Below are positions 42,215-52,000 of a stretch of DNA of 64,000 nucleotides, piece after piece. The position numbers were made by a program, and so were the translations under genes. Below the pieces are notes generated by a model, which was not told the origin of the DNA, ran no database searches, and saw only the letters and a program-made list of their open reading frames with translations. Source of the stretch: G963662675 sp963662675 (GTDB lineage: Bacteria; Bacteroidota; Bacteroidia; Bacteroidales; Prolixibacteraceae); NCBI GenBank assembly GCA_963662675.2, contig CAXXHP010000004.1, positions 1,302,001 to 1,366,000 of the forward strand. The letters are read 5' to 3'. The stretch's first letter is position 1. Every line of letters begins with the position of its first letter.

Positions 42215-42745
42215 ATGAAAATTCTACTACTATCCGTATTCAGTATTTTGGCACTGCTTGGATGCCAAGCCGAAAAAACGATCATCGACACAAAAACTGT
42301 AGATCAGCTTGAGCTGAACAAATACCTTGGTACATGGTACGAGATAGCCCGATTTCAGCATTCATTTGAGAAAGATTTAGTTGGCGTAACAGCCACTTAC
42401 AACTTACGCGACGATGGCAAAATTGAAGTCGTTAACTCCGGCTATAAAAACACGCTGGATGGAGAATACACACAAGCAACCGGCAAAGCAAAAATACCCA
42501 ATACTTCAAAGCCGGGGCAATTAAAGGTTGCCTTCTTCCTTTTCTTTTATGCGGATTACAATGTTTTGGTGCTAGACTCGGAGAACTACCAATATGCGTT
42601 AATTGGTAGTTCAACACCCAAATATTTATGGATATTGAGCCGTACTCCACAAATGGACGAAGCGACATACAACATGCTGGTTGAAGAAGCCAGAAAAAGA
42701 GGCTATGATACCGGCTTGCTTTTTAAGGTTCCTCAGAAACAATGA
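42215..42745 (+). CDS. blc: lipocalin Blc, outer-membrane lipoprotein
   Basis: 176 residues with a lipoprotein signal (LLGCQAE). Lipocalin motifs are clear: LNKYLGTWYEIARFQHSFEKDL (G-x-W), TATYNLRDDGKIEVVNSGY, YALIGSSTPKYLWILSRTPQMD. Blc binds lysophospholipids at the outer membrane. I use ATG 42215, which opens directly on the signal; the longer frame starts with TTG. A strong terminator follows. Confidence 0.93.
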   Translation: MKILLLSVFSILALLGCQAEKTIIDTKTVDQLELNKYLGTWYEIARFQHSFEKDLVGVTATYNLRDDGKIEVVNSGYKNTLDGEYTQATGKAKIPNTSKPGQLKVAFFLFFYADYNVLVLDSENYQYALIGSSTPKYLWILSRTPQMDEATYNMLVEEARKRGYDTGLLFKVPQKQ

Positions 42746-42780
42746 GATTATAGCAACAAAGCCCACTATTAAATTAGATA

Positions 42781-42821
42781 AAACCGAAGGCATTATTGAA
42801 TGATAATGCCTTCGGTTTTTT
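42781..42821 (+). terminator. blc intrinsic terminator
   Basis: Perfect 16-bp stem (AAACCGAAGGCATTAT with ATAATGCCTTCGGTTT), 6-base loop, then T's; 36 bases after the stop. Confidence 0.93.
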
Positions 42822-43020
42822 ATTGGGCAACCATTTATTAGATATAAACAATCTGCGATACAGTCATTCATTTAAACTTATGTTGAAAATTTTCATCAAT
42901 TGTGCCATTAACCTTGCCATAGATTTTGATAACTTACAGGTCGGAATAATAAAACCCCAAGAGTAAACAATACAACTTGTTTTGAAGATGCAAGTTTACT
43001 TTTTGTACATATATAAATTA

Positions 43021-43029
43021 GTTAGGCAT
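43021..43029. repeat. GTTAGGCAT, cassette-like left border
   Basis: Fits the integron core-site consensus GTTRRRY and is inverted relative to ATGCCTAAT at 44634-44642, just after the stop of the enclosed gene. The spacing of 11 bases to the ATG is like that of integron cassettes. Confidence 0.4.
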
Positions 43030-43040
43030 CATTAAAAATT

Positions 43041-44627
43041 ATGGAAGATTCGATATTTAGAATATCAGTTGGCGATGAACAAAAATTGTTTGATGAAGGT
43101 CACGTAGTTTTTGACTCATCAGCGTTATTAAGTTTCTATGGCTATACGGATAAAATATCCGAGGAATATTTTAATAAGGTATTCAAAGCTTTAAAGAATC
43201 GCCTATGGTTACCTGCTCAGGTAATATATGAATTTGAAAAGAATAGGAAAAAAGTAATTAATAAACCTAAAGGAGATTATCAAAACTTAATTAACAGCAA
43301 CAGTAGAAAAGAAGGTGGATTCTTGGATTCAGTAAAAAATGCAATAAGTATAATCCGAAAGAATTTTGGAAATATAAATGGTCAAATTAATGCCTTGTCT
43401 GAAAAAACAATAAAAGACGATAAACATCCTCATATCAAACAGGATTCAATACAGGATTTTAAACAAAAAATGACTGATTTTGAATCTTCGATTGATACAA
43501 TTAATTTGGCATTTGAGACTCTTTTATCAAACACAAAAGAACAGATTGATTTCAAAACAAATGAGATTGAAGAGAATTCAGTAAATGATAATTTACGAGA
43601 AAGATTAAATACTTATTTTTCTATTGGAGAACAATATTCGTATGAGAAAATGCTAACTATTATTCGTGAAGGAGCGTTTAGATACGAAAATGAGATTCCT
43701 CCAGGTTATAAAGATGAGGAAGACAAAATAGCTTTTCAAATGTATGGCGACCTTATCCTTTGGTTTCAAATAATAGATTATGCGAAAGAAAAAAAATGTC
43801 CAATAATTTTTGTTACAAATGATGTAAAAGAAGATTGGTGGCATCAAGAAAATGAGAATACACCTAGACACGAGCTGCTTTATGAGTTTAAGGACAAGAC
43901 CAAACAATCTATATGGTTTTATACAACAGACCAACTTATTTATAAATCAAATCAGTTCTTGAAAACGGATATTTCTGAAACTGTAATTGAAGAAGTAAAA
44001 ACAGCAAATGTTAATGCAAATGAATTGGAATGGTTAGAGTTGTTACAAGATGCTCTTGACAATAATGAAACTGTAAAAGCAAATCATCGATATAAATATA
44101 AAGGCAAGTCATTAGGAACTTTTCTGGTAGGGGTTGCACAGCGAAATAAGGAAGGGAAAAAATTAGAATTAAGAGCAGAAATTGAAGAAATTGGATTTGA
44201 TTTTGATTTAACAAGTCGCACTCCAGAGGCATCAACAAAGAGATTTATTAGACAATTATCGTCTGACCAATCACCAAATAAGATGAATTATCAGAATTCG
44301 TTTAATCAAACAATTGTACCTAAAAAGGATAGTTTATCAGAGGATACAATTAAAGAATTAGATCTTGTTTGGGAACAGAAATTCGATGAACCTAGATATT
44401 GGAATATTCCTTCAAAAATTAAAGACAGAGTTGATGAATGGAAAGAATTTAGGTATGATTCTGAAATTAATCCAAGAGGGAAATGGTCCACTAATGATAA
44501 AGAGATGGGAGACATTTATCACTGGGTCCTTAAACGAAAAAAAGATTACGACTTTATGAGTCTAATTATTGATCAATTTGATGAAACAGAAATAGATGAA
44601 CTTAGAAATGAAGGATTTCCTGTTTAA
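43041..44627 (+). CDS. PIN-like domain protein (PIN_8 type)
   Basis: 528 residues. The N-terminal 300 resemble the PIN_8 PIN-like nuclease domain: VVFDSSALLSFYG (acidic residue of the active site), LWLPAQVIYEFEKNRKKV, a coiled insert (about 80-190), PGYKDEEDKIAFQMYGDLILWFQII and CPIIFVTNDVKEDWW. The C-terminal 200 residues (SKRFIRQL, EIDELRNEGFPV) are not recognised. Such proteins are likely RNases found in mobile or defence-related DNA. The AT-rich composition, isolation and cassette-like borders suggest transfer. Confidence 0.75.
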   Translation: MEDSIFRISVGDEQKLFDEGHVVFDSSALLSFYGYTDKISEEYFNKVFKALKNRLWLPAQVIYEFEKNRKKVINKPKGDYQNLINSNSRKEGGFLDSVKNAISIIRKNFGNINGQINALSEKTIKDDKHPHIKQDSIQDFKQKMTDFESSIDTINLAFETLLSNTKEQIDFKTNEIEENSVNDNLRERLNTYFSIGEQYSYEKMLTIIREGAFRYENEIPPGYKDEEDKIAFQMYGDLILWFQIIDYAKEKKCPIIFVTNDVKEDWWHQENENTPRHELLYEFKDKTKQSIWFYTTDQLIYKSNQFLKTDISETVIEEVKTANVNANELEWLELLQDALDNNETVKANHRYKYKGKSLGTFLVGVAQRNKEGKKLELRAEIEEIGFDFDLTSRTPEASTKRFIRQLSSDQSPNKMNYQNSFNQTIVPKKDSLSEDTIKELDLVWEQKFDEPRYWNIPSKIKDRVDEWKEFRYDSEINPRGKWSTNDKEMGDIYHWVLKRKKDYDFMSLIIDQFDETEIDELRNEGFPV

Positions 44628-44633
44628 TAACGA

Positions 44634-44642
44634 ATGCCTAAT
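44634..44642. repeat. ATGCCTAAT, cassette-like right border
   Basis: Starts 7 bases after the PIN gene stop, inverted relative to 43021-43029. GCCTAAT is one base from the integron consensus RYYYAAC. An imperfect hairpin, CCGCTAG and CTAGCGG, follows within 45 bases. No downstream GTTRRRY partner is evident, so a full attC is not shown. Confidence 0.35.
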
Positions 44643-44845
44643 CGAGTATACGGCCGCTAGACTAAAAGCCTAGCGGAGAACCGACTCCATCTTGGCGGAT
44701 TACTGTTTTATTAAAACTTTAAACATTTAATCAAACTAAATTATAACCTGATACAAAAGTACCCCGAAATCTCCCAACGCCTATAATTAACACCGTCCTA
44801 TGTCATCAAATCATCGACCTAAGAAATAGAAAACAATATGAAGAG

Positions 44846-46198
44846 ATGAAAATTTACTTTCAACACATACTAATTTTGACTTTAATATTCTCTTCCTGCA
44901 CGAAAGATAACATGTGTATTGAAGAGCCCCCACCCCTGTCTGATATTGAGTTAATGAAAAAAGTACAAGAAGATGTTTTAAAGTATTTCTGGAATTACGC
45001 GCACATAAACTCTAAGTTAGCAAGAGAACGGTTACATGAAACTGACTTGTATTTTGACCAGAATACCGTCACAACAGGTGGTTCAGGGTTTGGCTTTCTT
45101 AATATATTGATGGGGATAGAAAATGAATACATAACTAAAACTGAAGGAATAAGTCATCTGGAAACTGCTCTAAACTTTCTCGAAAATGCAGACCGTTTTC
45201 ATGGTGCATGGCCACATTGGATGGATGGAAATAGTGGCGAAGTAATCCCCTTTACCACTTTTGATAATGGAGGAGACATAGTGGAAACTGCATTTCTATG
45301 TCAAGCCTTAATTTGTATCAGAGAATATTTTAAAAGCGGAAATACAAGAGAACAAGAACTGGCTCAAAAAGCCGATGAGTTATGGAAAGGTGTAGAATGG
45401 GATTGGTATACAAATGGCGAAAACGTCTTATACTGGCATTGGTCTCCTGATTTTGAATGGCAAATGAATTTTAGAATAAATGGGTACAACGAAGGTCTCA
45501 TTGCTTACATAATGGCCGCATCTTCACCAACTCACCCAATTACGGCCGATACCTACCACAATGGATGGGCAAGAAACGGAAATATTTTAAGCGGAGCTAC
45601 GAAATATAATATACCTGTTATTTTCAATCACAATGGAGCAAATGACAACGTAGGCCCTTTATTTTGGGCTCAATATTCTTATTTGACACTTGACCCTCGC
45701 GGACTAACAGATAGCTATGCCAATTATTGGGATGTTGTAAAAAATCACACACAAATTATTTATCAGCATTGCATCCAAAACCCCAATGAATATGATGGTT
45801 ATAATGAAAAATGCTGGGGTTTAACAGCTAGCTATTCACGCAATACTGATGGGAGTACAGGCTATGCTGCCCATCAACCAAACAACGACAAAGGAGTGAT
45901 TACTCCAACTGCCGCACTATCTTCAATCCCTTATACTCCGGAAAAATCCTTAAAATTTTTACGTTATTTATACGAAGAAATGCCAGATGAATATATTGGC
46001 ATAGCAGGTCCTTATGATGCTTTTTCTCTGCATTATCAATGGAAAACGCCAAGATATTTGGCAATTGACCAAGGAACAATTGGACCTATGATGGAAAATT
46101 ACAAAACACAATTGTTTTGGAACTTATTTATGAATGCTCCTGAAATTAGACAAGGATTAATAAACTTAGATTTCTCATCCACTCAGCATGGATTTTAA
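44846..46198 (+). CDS. GH144-type glucanase lipoprotein
   Basis: 450 residues with a lipoprotein signal (FSSCTKD). LMKKVQEDVLKYFWNYAH, NTVTTGGSGFGFLNILMGIE, GAWPHWMDGNSGEV, DNGGDIVETAFLCQALI, WGLTASYS and ISSIP/TPTAALSSIPYTPE are motifs of the glycoamylase-like family PF10091 (GH144). Characterised members cleave beta-1,2-glucan, so a surface or periplasmic role in cyclic or linear beta-1,2-glucan use is likely. Neighbours include DUF5916 and a large GH3 enzyme, but no SusC/SusD. Confidence 0.85.
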   Translation: MKIYFQHILILTLIFSSCTKDNMCIEEPPPLSDIELMKKVQEDVLKYFWNYAHINSKLARERLHETDLYFDQNTVTTGGSGFGFLNILMGIENEYITKTEGISHLETALNFLENADRFHGAWPHWMDGNSGEVIPFTTFDNGGDIVETAFLCQALICIREYFKSGNTREQELAQKADELWKGVEWDWYTNGENVLYWHWSPDFEWQMNFRINGYNEGLIAYIMAASSPTHPITADTYHNGWARNGNILSGATKYNIPVIFNHNGANDNVGPLFWAQYSYLTLDPRGLTDSYANYWDVVKNHTQIIYQHCIQNPNEYDGYNEKCWGLTASYSRNTDGSTGYAAHQPNNDKGVITPTAALSSIPYTPEKSLKFLRYLYEEMPDEYIGIAGPYDAFSLHYQWKTPRYLAIDQGTIGPMMENYKTQLFWNLFMNAPEIRQGLINLDFSSTQHGF

Positions 46199-46602
46199 TA
46201 AAGAAATATAAATTAGAAAAAGGCAGCCGATAAAATTTCATATACGTAATGGCAGGGAAAGTGCTAAACACAAGTGTCTGTAGCCTACTCAAACTTCATC
46301 ACTGTTTTGACAGAAAAGTGCCACGAAACCTTCCACAACTCATGCAATTTACCGTCCAAAGGTCTTGTCCGGTCCTAAAGTATACCCACCTAAAATTTGC
46401 AGGTAGGTTAGAGATGATGGAAGCATCGCGGATACAAGTATTGTCGTTTACTCAACCGTCATATTCGCCCCTGCTTTTTGCGTTGGCTCACAACCTGAGG
46501 ATCAAATAAATAATGAATTTGGGGGTTGTAAATTCTTTTGAATTTTATGCTGCTACGTCTGCATTTTTTTATCTTTGACATACCTAAACTAAACTGAACA
46601 CC
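46199..46602. other. intergenic after GH144 gene
   Basis: Starts with a tail (from 46229) resembling those after other isolated genes in the window. An 86-codon open frame (46249-46509) lies in this tail and resembles no protein. The right end holds the -7 box of the DUF5916 gene. Confidence 0.5.
46570..46577 (+). promoter_or_regulatory. DUF5916 gene -7 box (TATCTTTG)
   Basis: Perfect TAnnTTTG, 26 bases before the ATG at 46603. Confidence 0.65.
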
Positions 46603-48798
46603 ATGAAATTGTACTTACTTGTCTTTTTCATCTTTCTTTCTATTTTTTCATATTCTAACGCGAATAAAAATCCGTTTATCGACGGACAGAAAGATGATCC
46701 CCCTGTAAAAAGAAATAATGCAGATGTAGTCCTTCATATAAAGAAGACTGCCACCCCAATTAAAATCGATGGACTAATTAGTGAAGACGAATGGGCAGAT
46801 GCCGAGAAAGCCGACAATTTCATTCGCGTTACCCCTGTCGATTCAGGAATGCCGCAATCGCCTACGGAGGTGATGATGACTTATGATGATAAAGCTTTCT
46901 ATTTGGGAGTGACCATGTTTGACACCATTCCCGGAAAACGAATTTTTGAATCATTCCGCAGGGATTTTGGATTTCAGAATAATGATAATTTTATTGTTTT
47001 CATAGATCCATATTTGGATCAAACCAACGGTTACGCATTTGGCACATCAGCATCGGGTGCAGAATGGGATGGAACCGAGTCAAATGGCTCTTCCGTAAAC
47101 CTGAACTGGGACTGCAAATGGTATTCAAAAACAACTCAGTATGCCGATCGTTGGGTTTCCGAAATGCGAATTCCTTTTCGGTCTGTGCGATTCAAATCAG
47201 GGACTGATAAGTGGTACATTAATTTTAGCCGGAATGATCTTAAGACTAACGAAAAATCGGCATGGGCCCCTATCCCACGCCAATTTACAACAAGCAACCT
47301 GGCTTACACAGGCATCTTACAATGGGATGAGCCACTCCCTGAATCAAAAATGATGTTCTCATTTATTCCATATGTTTTTGGAAGTATGGCGAAAGACTTT
47401 GAGGCAAGGACAAATACATCTTACCGTAAAGATATCGGGTTTGATGCCAAGTTAGGACTAAGCACATCCATGAACCTGGACCTGACTTATAACCCTGATT
47501 TCTCACAGGCAGAAGTCGATCAGCAAGTGACGAACCTTGATCGTTTCGAACTTTTTTTTCCTGAAAAGCGCCAGTTCTTTCTCGAAAACAGCGATCTTTT
47601 TTCGGGTTACGGATCTTCTGGAATTACACCTTTCTTCTCGCGAAGAATTGGCCTAGATGCACCTGTTTTAGGAGGAATGCGTTTAAGTGGTAAACTTGGG
47701 ACCAACTGGCGCCTGGGACTTTTAGATATGCAAACAGAAAGGACTGGAGAGCAACTATCCCGAAATTTCATGGTTGCTTCTATTCAACGTCAACTATTTT
47801 CACGTTCAAACATCGGGTTTATATTGGTGAATAAGGAATATATGGACGAACCTGGAGCCCAAAATTTCAATCGTATTGCAGGTGTCGATTATAATTTGGC
47901 GAGCAGCAACAATGCTTGGATTGGAAAATTGTTTTATCATCGTTCTTTCAGTCCGGAAAATCCGGGGAAACAATACGCACAGGGAGCATCACTTTCGTAC
48001 AACACCCGCCAGGTTCATGCCTCAATTGCACAAGCCAGTGTAGGCGGAAATTATAATGCAGAAGCTGGCTATGTTCGCAGGGTTGGTTATAATTTAATAA
48101 AACCGGAGTTTGGTTTATTGTGGATTCCAAACAAGCAGGTTGTTTCTCATGGACCAACCGCAAGTGCCAATTACTATTTTGATAAAAATAACAAACAGCT
48201 TGATCATGAAGTTTCACTCAAATATAAAATTGAATTCAAAGATCGATCGGTTTTTGATGTGGGCATGAAAAATTCATACATCAGACTTAACAGAGACTAT
48301 GATCCGATACATCCAATACATAACAGCAGCCAACCAGTGCTGGAAAACGGAACTGAATATTCAACAAATGTTGCTTTTATAGATTATTATTCGGATGCCC
48401 GTAAAATGGTTAGCTTCTCCGCATCGGCTACAAAAGGTGGTTTTTACAGTGGAGATATAAGCACTGTTAAGGGGTATGTTACCTGCCGCTTTCAACCTTA
48501 TCTGAATATGACACTTAATTTTTCATACACAGATCTGGATCTGCCCTCTCCGTTTGAACGCTCCCGCTTCTGGTTGCTTGGACCTAAGTTCGATCTGACT
48601 ATGAGTGAAAAAGTTTTCTTTTCCTCTTTTGTGCAGTACAATCAGCAAACCGAAAATCTGAATGTAAACATGAGGCTACAATGGAGATACCAACCTGTTT
48701 CCGATTTGTTTATTGTGTATACCGATAATTATTACACCTCGGATTGGGGACCAAGAAACCGGGCGCTGGTATTAAAATTATCGTATTGGTTTAACTAG
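46603..48798 (+). CDS. CBM9-like plus DUF5916 outer-membrane protein
   Basis: 731 residues with a signal peptide (1-20). Residues 40-230 form a CBM9-like carbohydrate-binding domain (IKIDGLISEDEWADAEKADNF, DDKAFYLGVTMFDT, WVSEMRIPFRSVRF); the rest is DUF5916, with FDAKLGLSTSMNLDLTYNPDFSQAEVDQQVTNLDRFELFFPEKRQFFLENSDLF and a strand-rich barrel-like C-terminus. This pairing is common in Bacteroidota. Function is unknown, but a surface carbohydrate or protein binding role fits the neighbours. Confidence 0.88.
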   Translation: MKLYLLVFFIFLSIFSYSNANKNPFIDGQKDDPPVKRNNADVVLHIKKTATPIKIDGLISEDEWADAEKADNFIRVTPVDSGMPQSPTEVMMTYDDKAFYLGVTMFDTIPGKRIFESFRRDFGFQNNDNFIVFIDPYLDQTNGYAFGTSASGAEWDGTESNGSSVNLNWDCKWYSKTTQYADRWVSEMRIPFRSVRFKSGTDKWYINFSRNDLKTNEKSAWAPIPRQFTTSNLAYTGILQWDEPLPESKMMFSFIPYVFGSMAKDFEARTNTSYRKDIGFDAKLGLSTSMNLDLTYNPDFSQAEVDQQVTNLDRFELFFPEKRQFFLENSDLFSGYGSSGITPFFSRRIGLDAPVLGGMRLSGKLGTNWRLGLLDMQTERTGEQLSRNFMVASIQRQLFSRSNIGFILVNKEYMDEPGAQNFNRIAGVDYNLASSNNAWIGKLFYHRSFSPENPGKQYAQGASLSYNTRQVHASIAQASVGGNYNAEAGYVRRVGYNLIKPEFGLLWIPNKQVVSHGPTASANYYFDKNNKQLDHEVSLKYKIEFKDRSVFDVGMKNSYIRLNRDYDPIHPIHNSSQPVLENGTEYSTNVAFIDYYSDARKMVSFSASATKGGFYSGDISTVKGYVTCRFQPYLNMTLNFSYTDLDLPSPFERSRFWLLGPKFDLTMSEKVFFSSFVQYNQQTENLNVNMRLQWRYQPVSDLFIVYTDNYYTSDWGPRNRALVLKLSYWFN

Positions 48799-48903
48799 AA
48801 ATCAAGGTGAAAAAATAAGAGCATCTACTTTGTGGAACTCCGACTAAGCATAAGTGTAAAGTCAAGCCAGAACAAACAGCGATATTCGATTCTTCTAATA
48901 AAA

Positions 48904-49025
48904 GAGGCTGTCTCAAAAGTGCAAAACACCGCAACACAAGTCATTGTAAGCGAAGCAATCTCCTGACTAACAGACTGCTTCGCTTATGTCGCAATAACGC
49001 TTCCATTGACTTTTGAGACAAACTC
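48904..49025. mobile_element. 122-bp palindromic mini-element
   Basis: Ends GAGGCTGTCTCAAAAGT (48904-48920) and its inverted partner at 49009-49025 differ at 2 of 17. A perfect inner hairpin, AAGCGAAGCA with TGCTTCGCTT, lies in the middle. The inside also contains a REP-like GTCATTGTAAGCGAAGCAAT. I see no target duplication. The ends resemble insertion sequence termini of Bacteroidota (GGCTGTCTCAAAA). Too short to code. Confidence 0.7.
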
Positions 49026-49068
49026 AAATTAGAACACACATAAATTCTTCGATCCTGGGTACAGAATT

Positions 49069-52000
49069 CTATTCAGAAATTACCATGTGATATCTTACTT
49101 CGGATCCACTAAATGATCCTCCGTTTTCACTAATCCTGATAACAATGTTATAAACACCAACATCATCTTTTGTTGAAGTACCACTTATAATTCCATCTTT
49201 GAATGAGAAACCTTTGGGTAATTCATCACCTTTAGAACTCAAAGTGTAGTTGTAGCTTTCAACTGTACCTCCACTAACTGACATCTGCAAATTGAATGAT
49301 TCTCCAACAGTAGTCATAAGTTCAGATTTGTTTGACGGATATATCGTCAGGCTTCCTTTAATGAAAAGAGGAAGGCTTCTAATTACTTGGTTATTTTCTT
49401 GATCCTGCACTTTTACATAAAGGTTGTAGTACCCAAAATCAAGACCTGCAGGTGTCCATGTTATCCGACCATCCTGACTCAAAGACAATCCATCTGGTTG
49501 ATCACTATCGGCTGTTAACTCAAAACTTTTCTTTCCAATTCCTCCAACTGAACTAATATTAGCCGAGTAAGGTATATTTACTTCTCCATCAGAAAGCTGA
49601 GCTGTTGTAATATCAAGTTCAGCATCACTTCCATTGGTTGCAATAATTTGATAAGGCACTTCAAAGGTAATTGGGCTTCCTTCAATTTCCACAAACACTT
49701 TAAAATCAAAAGTCCCGGAAATTGAGGGTGCTCCAGTAATGGTTGTTCCAAAGTAAGAAGTGCTAATTGCTATCCATTCAGGAGCATCAACAAGACTAAA
49801 AATATAGGTATCGTTAAAGCCTGTTCTGCTTGCCGAAACCCCAATGTTGATAGTGTTGTTAACCTCAGCATTTGTAATTGGTGTTTCTGGAGTGAAATTT
49901 ACGTTTATCACGTCTTCTACAGTTAATGTGTATTCTTTCTCTGTTAAATGCCCATTACTATCTGTAACTTTGACGGAAAACCCAAATTCACCTGTCGCAG
50001 CAGGTGTCCCAACAATTTTACCATTTGATTTAAGAGAAAGCCCAGCAGGTAAGCTACCTTTATTTATCTCAAAAGTAAAAGGATTAGCACCTCCAAGAAC
50101 CTCTATTTCTTGAAATTGTTTTTCAAAATCCATTTCCAACCGTGCTACTGGGAATTCATATGTAGAAATGGCAATATTATCAACAATTAAAGAAAGTTGT
50201 TTTGTAGCAGTATTACCTTTGTCATCTTCAACTTTTATAGTCAGGTTATAAGTACCTACTTCATTGGATGTAGGAGTTCCGGCAATTGAACCATTACCAT
50301 TCAGTTTTAATGATGAAGGCAGTCGATCTCCCGATTCATCTAATGAAATGATATATTTTGAGGTTCCTTCGCTACCAGTTACAATAACAGGGTTTACTTT
50401 AATTGACGAATAATCCATACCAACAATGGCAACAGGCAATTGTGTTGTAAGGATTTCAAGCTTGTTGCTCATCTGCATTTGCAGATTATACTGGTTGTTT
50501 GCGTCAAATGCATTTTTGCTCGATAATATAGTTTTCAGAACATTCGCGGCATTACGCTGAAGGTCATTTATTGTAACAGTCTCGGGCTTTCCAGAATATT
50601 CTTCAGCTACTCCATCATAAATTTGAACAGGAATACTAAACCTATTGTGATATCCAGACATGATCATGTCATTGCCACCTTTCATTTCATCAGCAGCATG
50701 AGGAATCTCATCAAAATCGCCCCAGTCAGTAACCACATACCCATTATAACCCCATTCGCCTCTAAGAATATCAATAAGAAGTTCTTCACTGCTTGCACAA
50801 TACTTGCCATTAATTTTATTAAATGCCGACATAATACACATCGGATTTCCTCCCTTTACAGCCATTTCGAATGGTTTAAGGGTAATCTCACGTAAAGCCC
50901 TTTCGCTGGCAATGGTATTGGCTGCATCTTTATTTATTCCTTGCGCTTCAGAAGCCGTAGTATGAAGTCCTCTTCGATACCATTCCTGATCGTTACCTGC
51001 AAAGTGTTTCAAACATACAGTAACGCCATTTTCAGCAACTCCCTTAGCAACCTGAGTAGCAACCTTACCACTTAAAATTGGATCTTCAGAATAATATTCA
51101 GTATTACGCCCATTCAATGGGTTTCTATGCAAGTTGATACTTGGAGCCAGCCATATATCAACATTAATCAATCTCATCTCTTCTCCAATTGCCTTACCCC
51201 ATAAGTATTGTAACTCAGGGTTCCAGGTGCAGGCCATTCCGGCAGCTCTTGCAAAACCAGGATTTTGATCGATCCCTAATAGACTTGCGGTATTTGCTCC
51301 AATTGAAATGCCTGCTGAACCATCGGCATAAGTTGCTGATGGAATTCCTAAACGGCGAATATTGCGTGATGAACCTGCACCACCAACATACCCTTTGCTT
51401 GCTGCTTTAGAAGAGAGATTATTGATTTGAATAGCTTGGTCATCGCTGTAAAATTGGTCTGAACCTCTAGTTCCATAACCACCAGAAAGCAGGTTTACCA
51501 ATTCATCTTTGGTTAACTGAGCTGTGAAATCTTCAAGGCTAATATCTCCATTTTTCACAGCAGCTAAGGTTGACACCTGATTGAAAGGAGCTTTTCCTTC
51601 GATATAAGCTGTGCTGTTCGAAGAATTGTCAATGAAATCTACAAAATCATTGTTAATGGCAACTCTCTTTGCCTTTTTCAGTTCTTTTTTATCATTCGTG
51701 TTTACATAGCCTGAAATTGCAGGATCTGAAGGATTGTTACCTTTAGTTGAATACCTTAATGAATTATACACCGATTTATTGTCTGCTTTTCCTGTTGGAT
51801 CTGCACCGTTTAAGGTCAGTTTGTTTGAAAGCTGTTCAACCAGTATTTCTTCGTCTACAGATACTATACCAGCGATATGGGTATTTCTTGAGCTGTTACC
51901 TACACGAATAATGTAATCACCTTTCTCAATAATGTATGCCGCTTTTTCTTCATCGTAAGAGGCAAGATCAGAAACAGGAATATCCAGAGTGATTTCTTCT

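Noticed and set aside
46249..46509. 86-codon open frame after the GH144 gene
   Set aside because: Translation resembles no family, and the DNA looks like a non-coding tail shared with other isolated genes.
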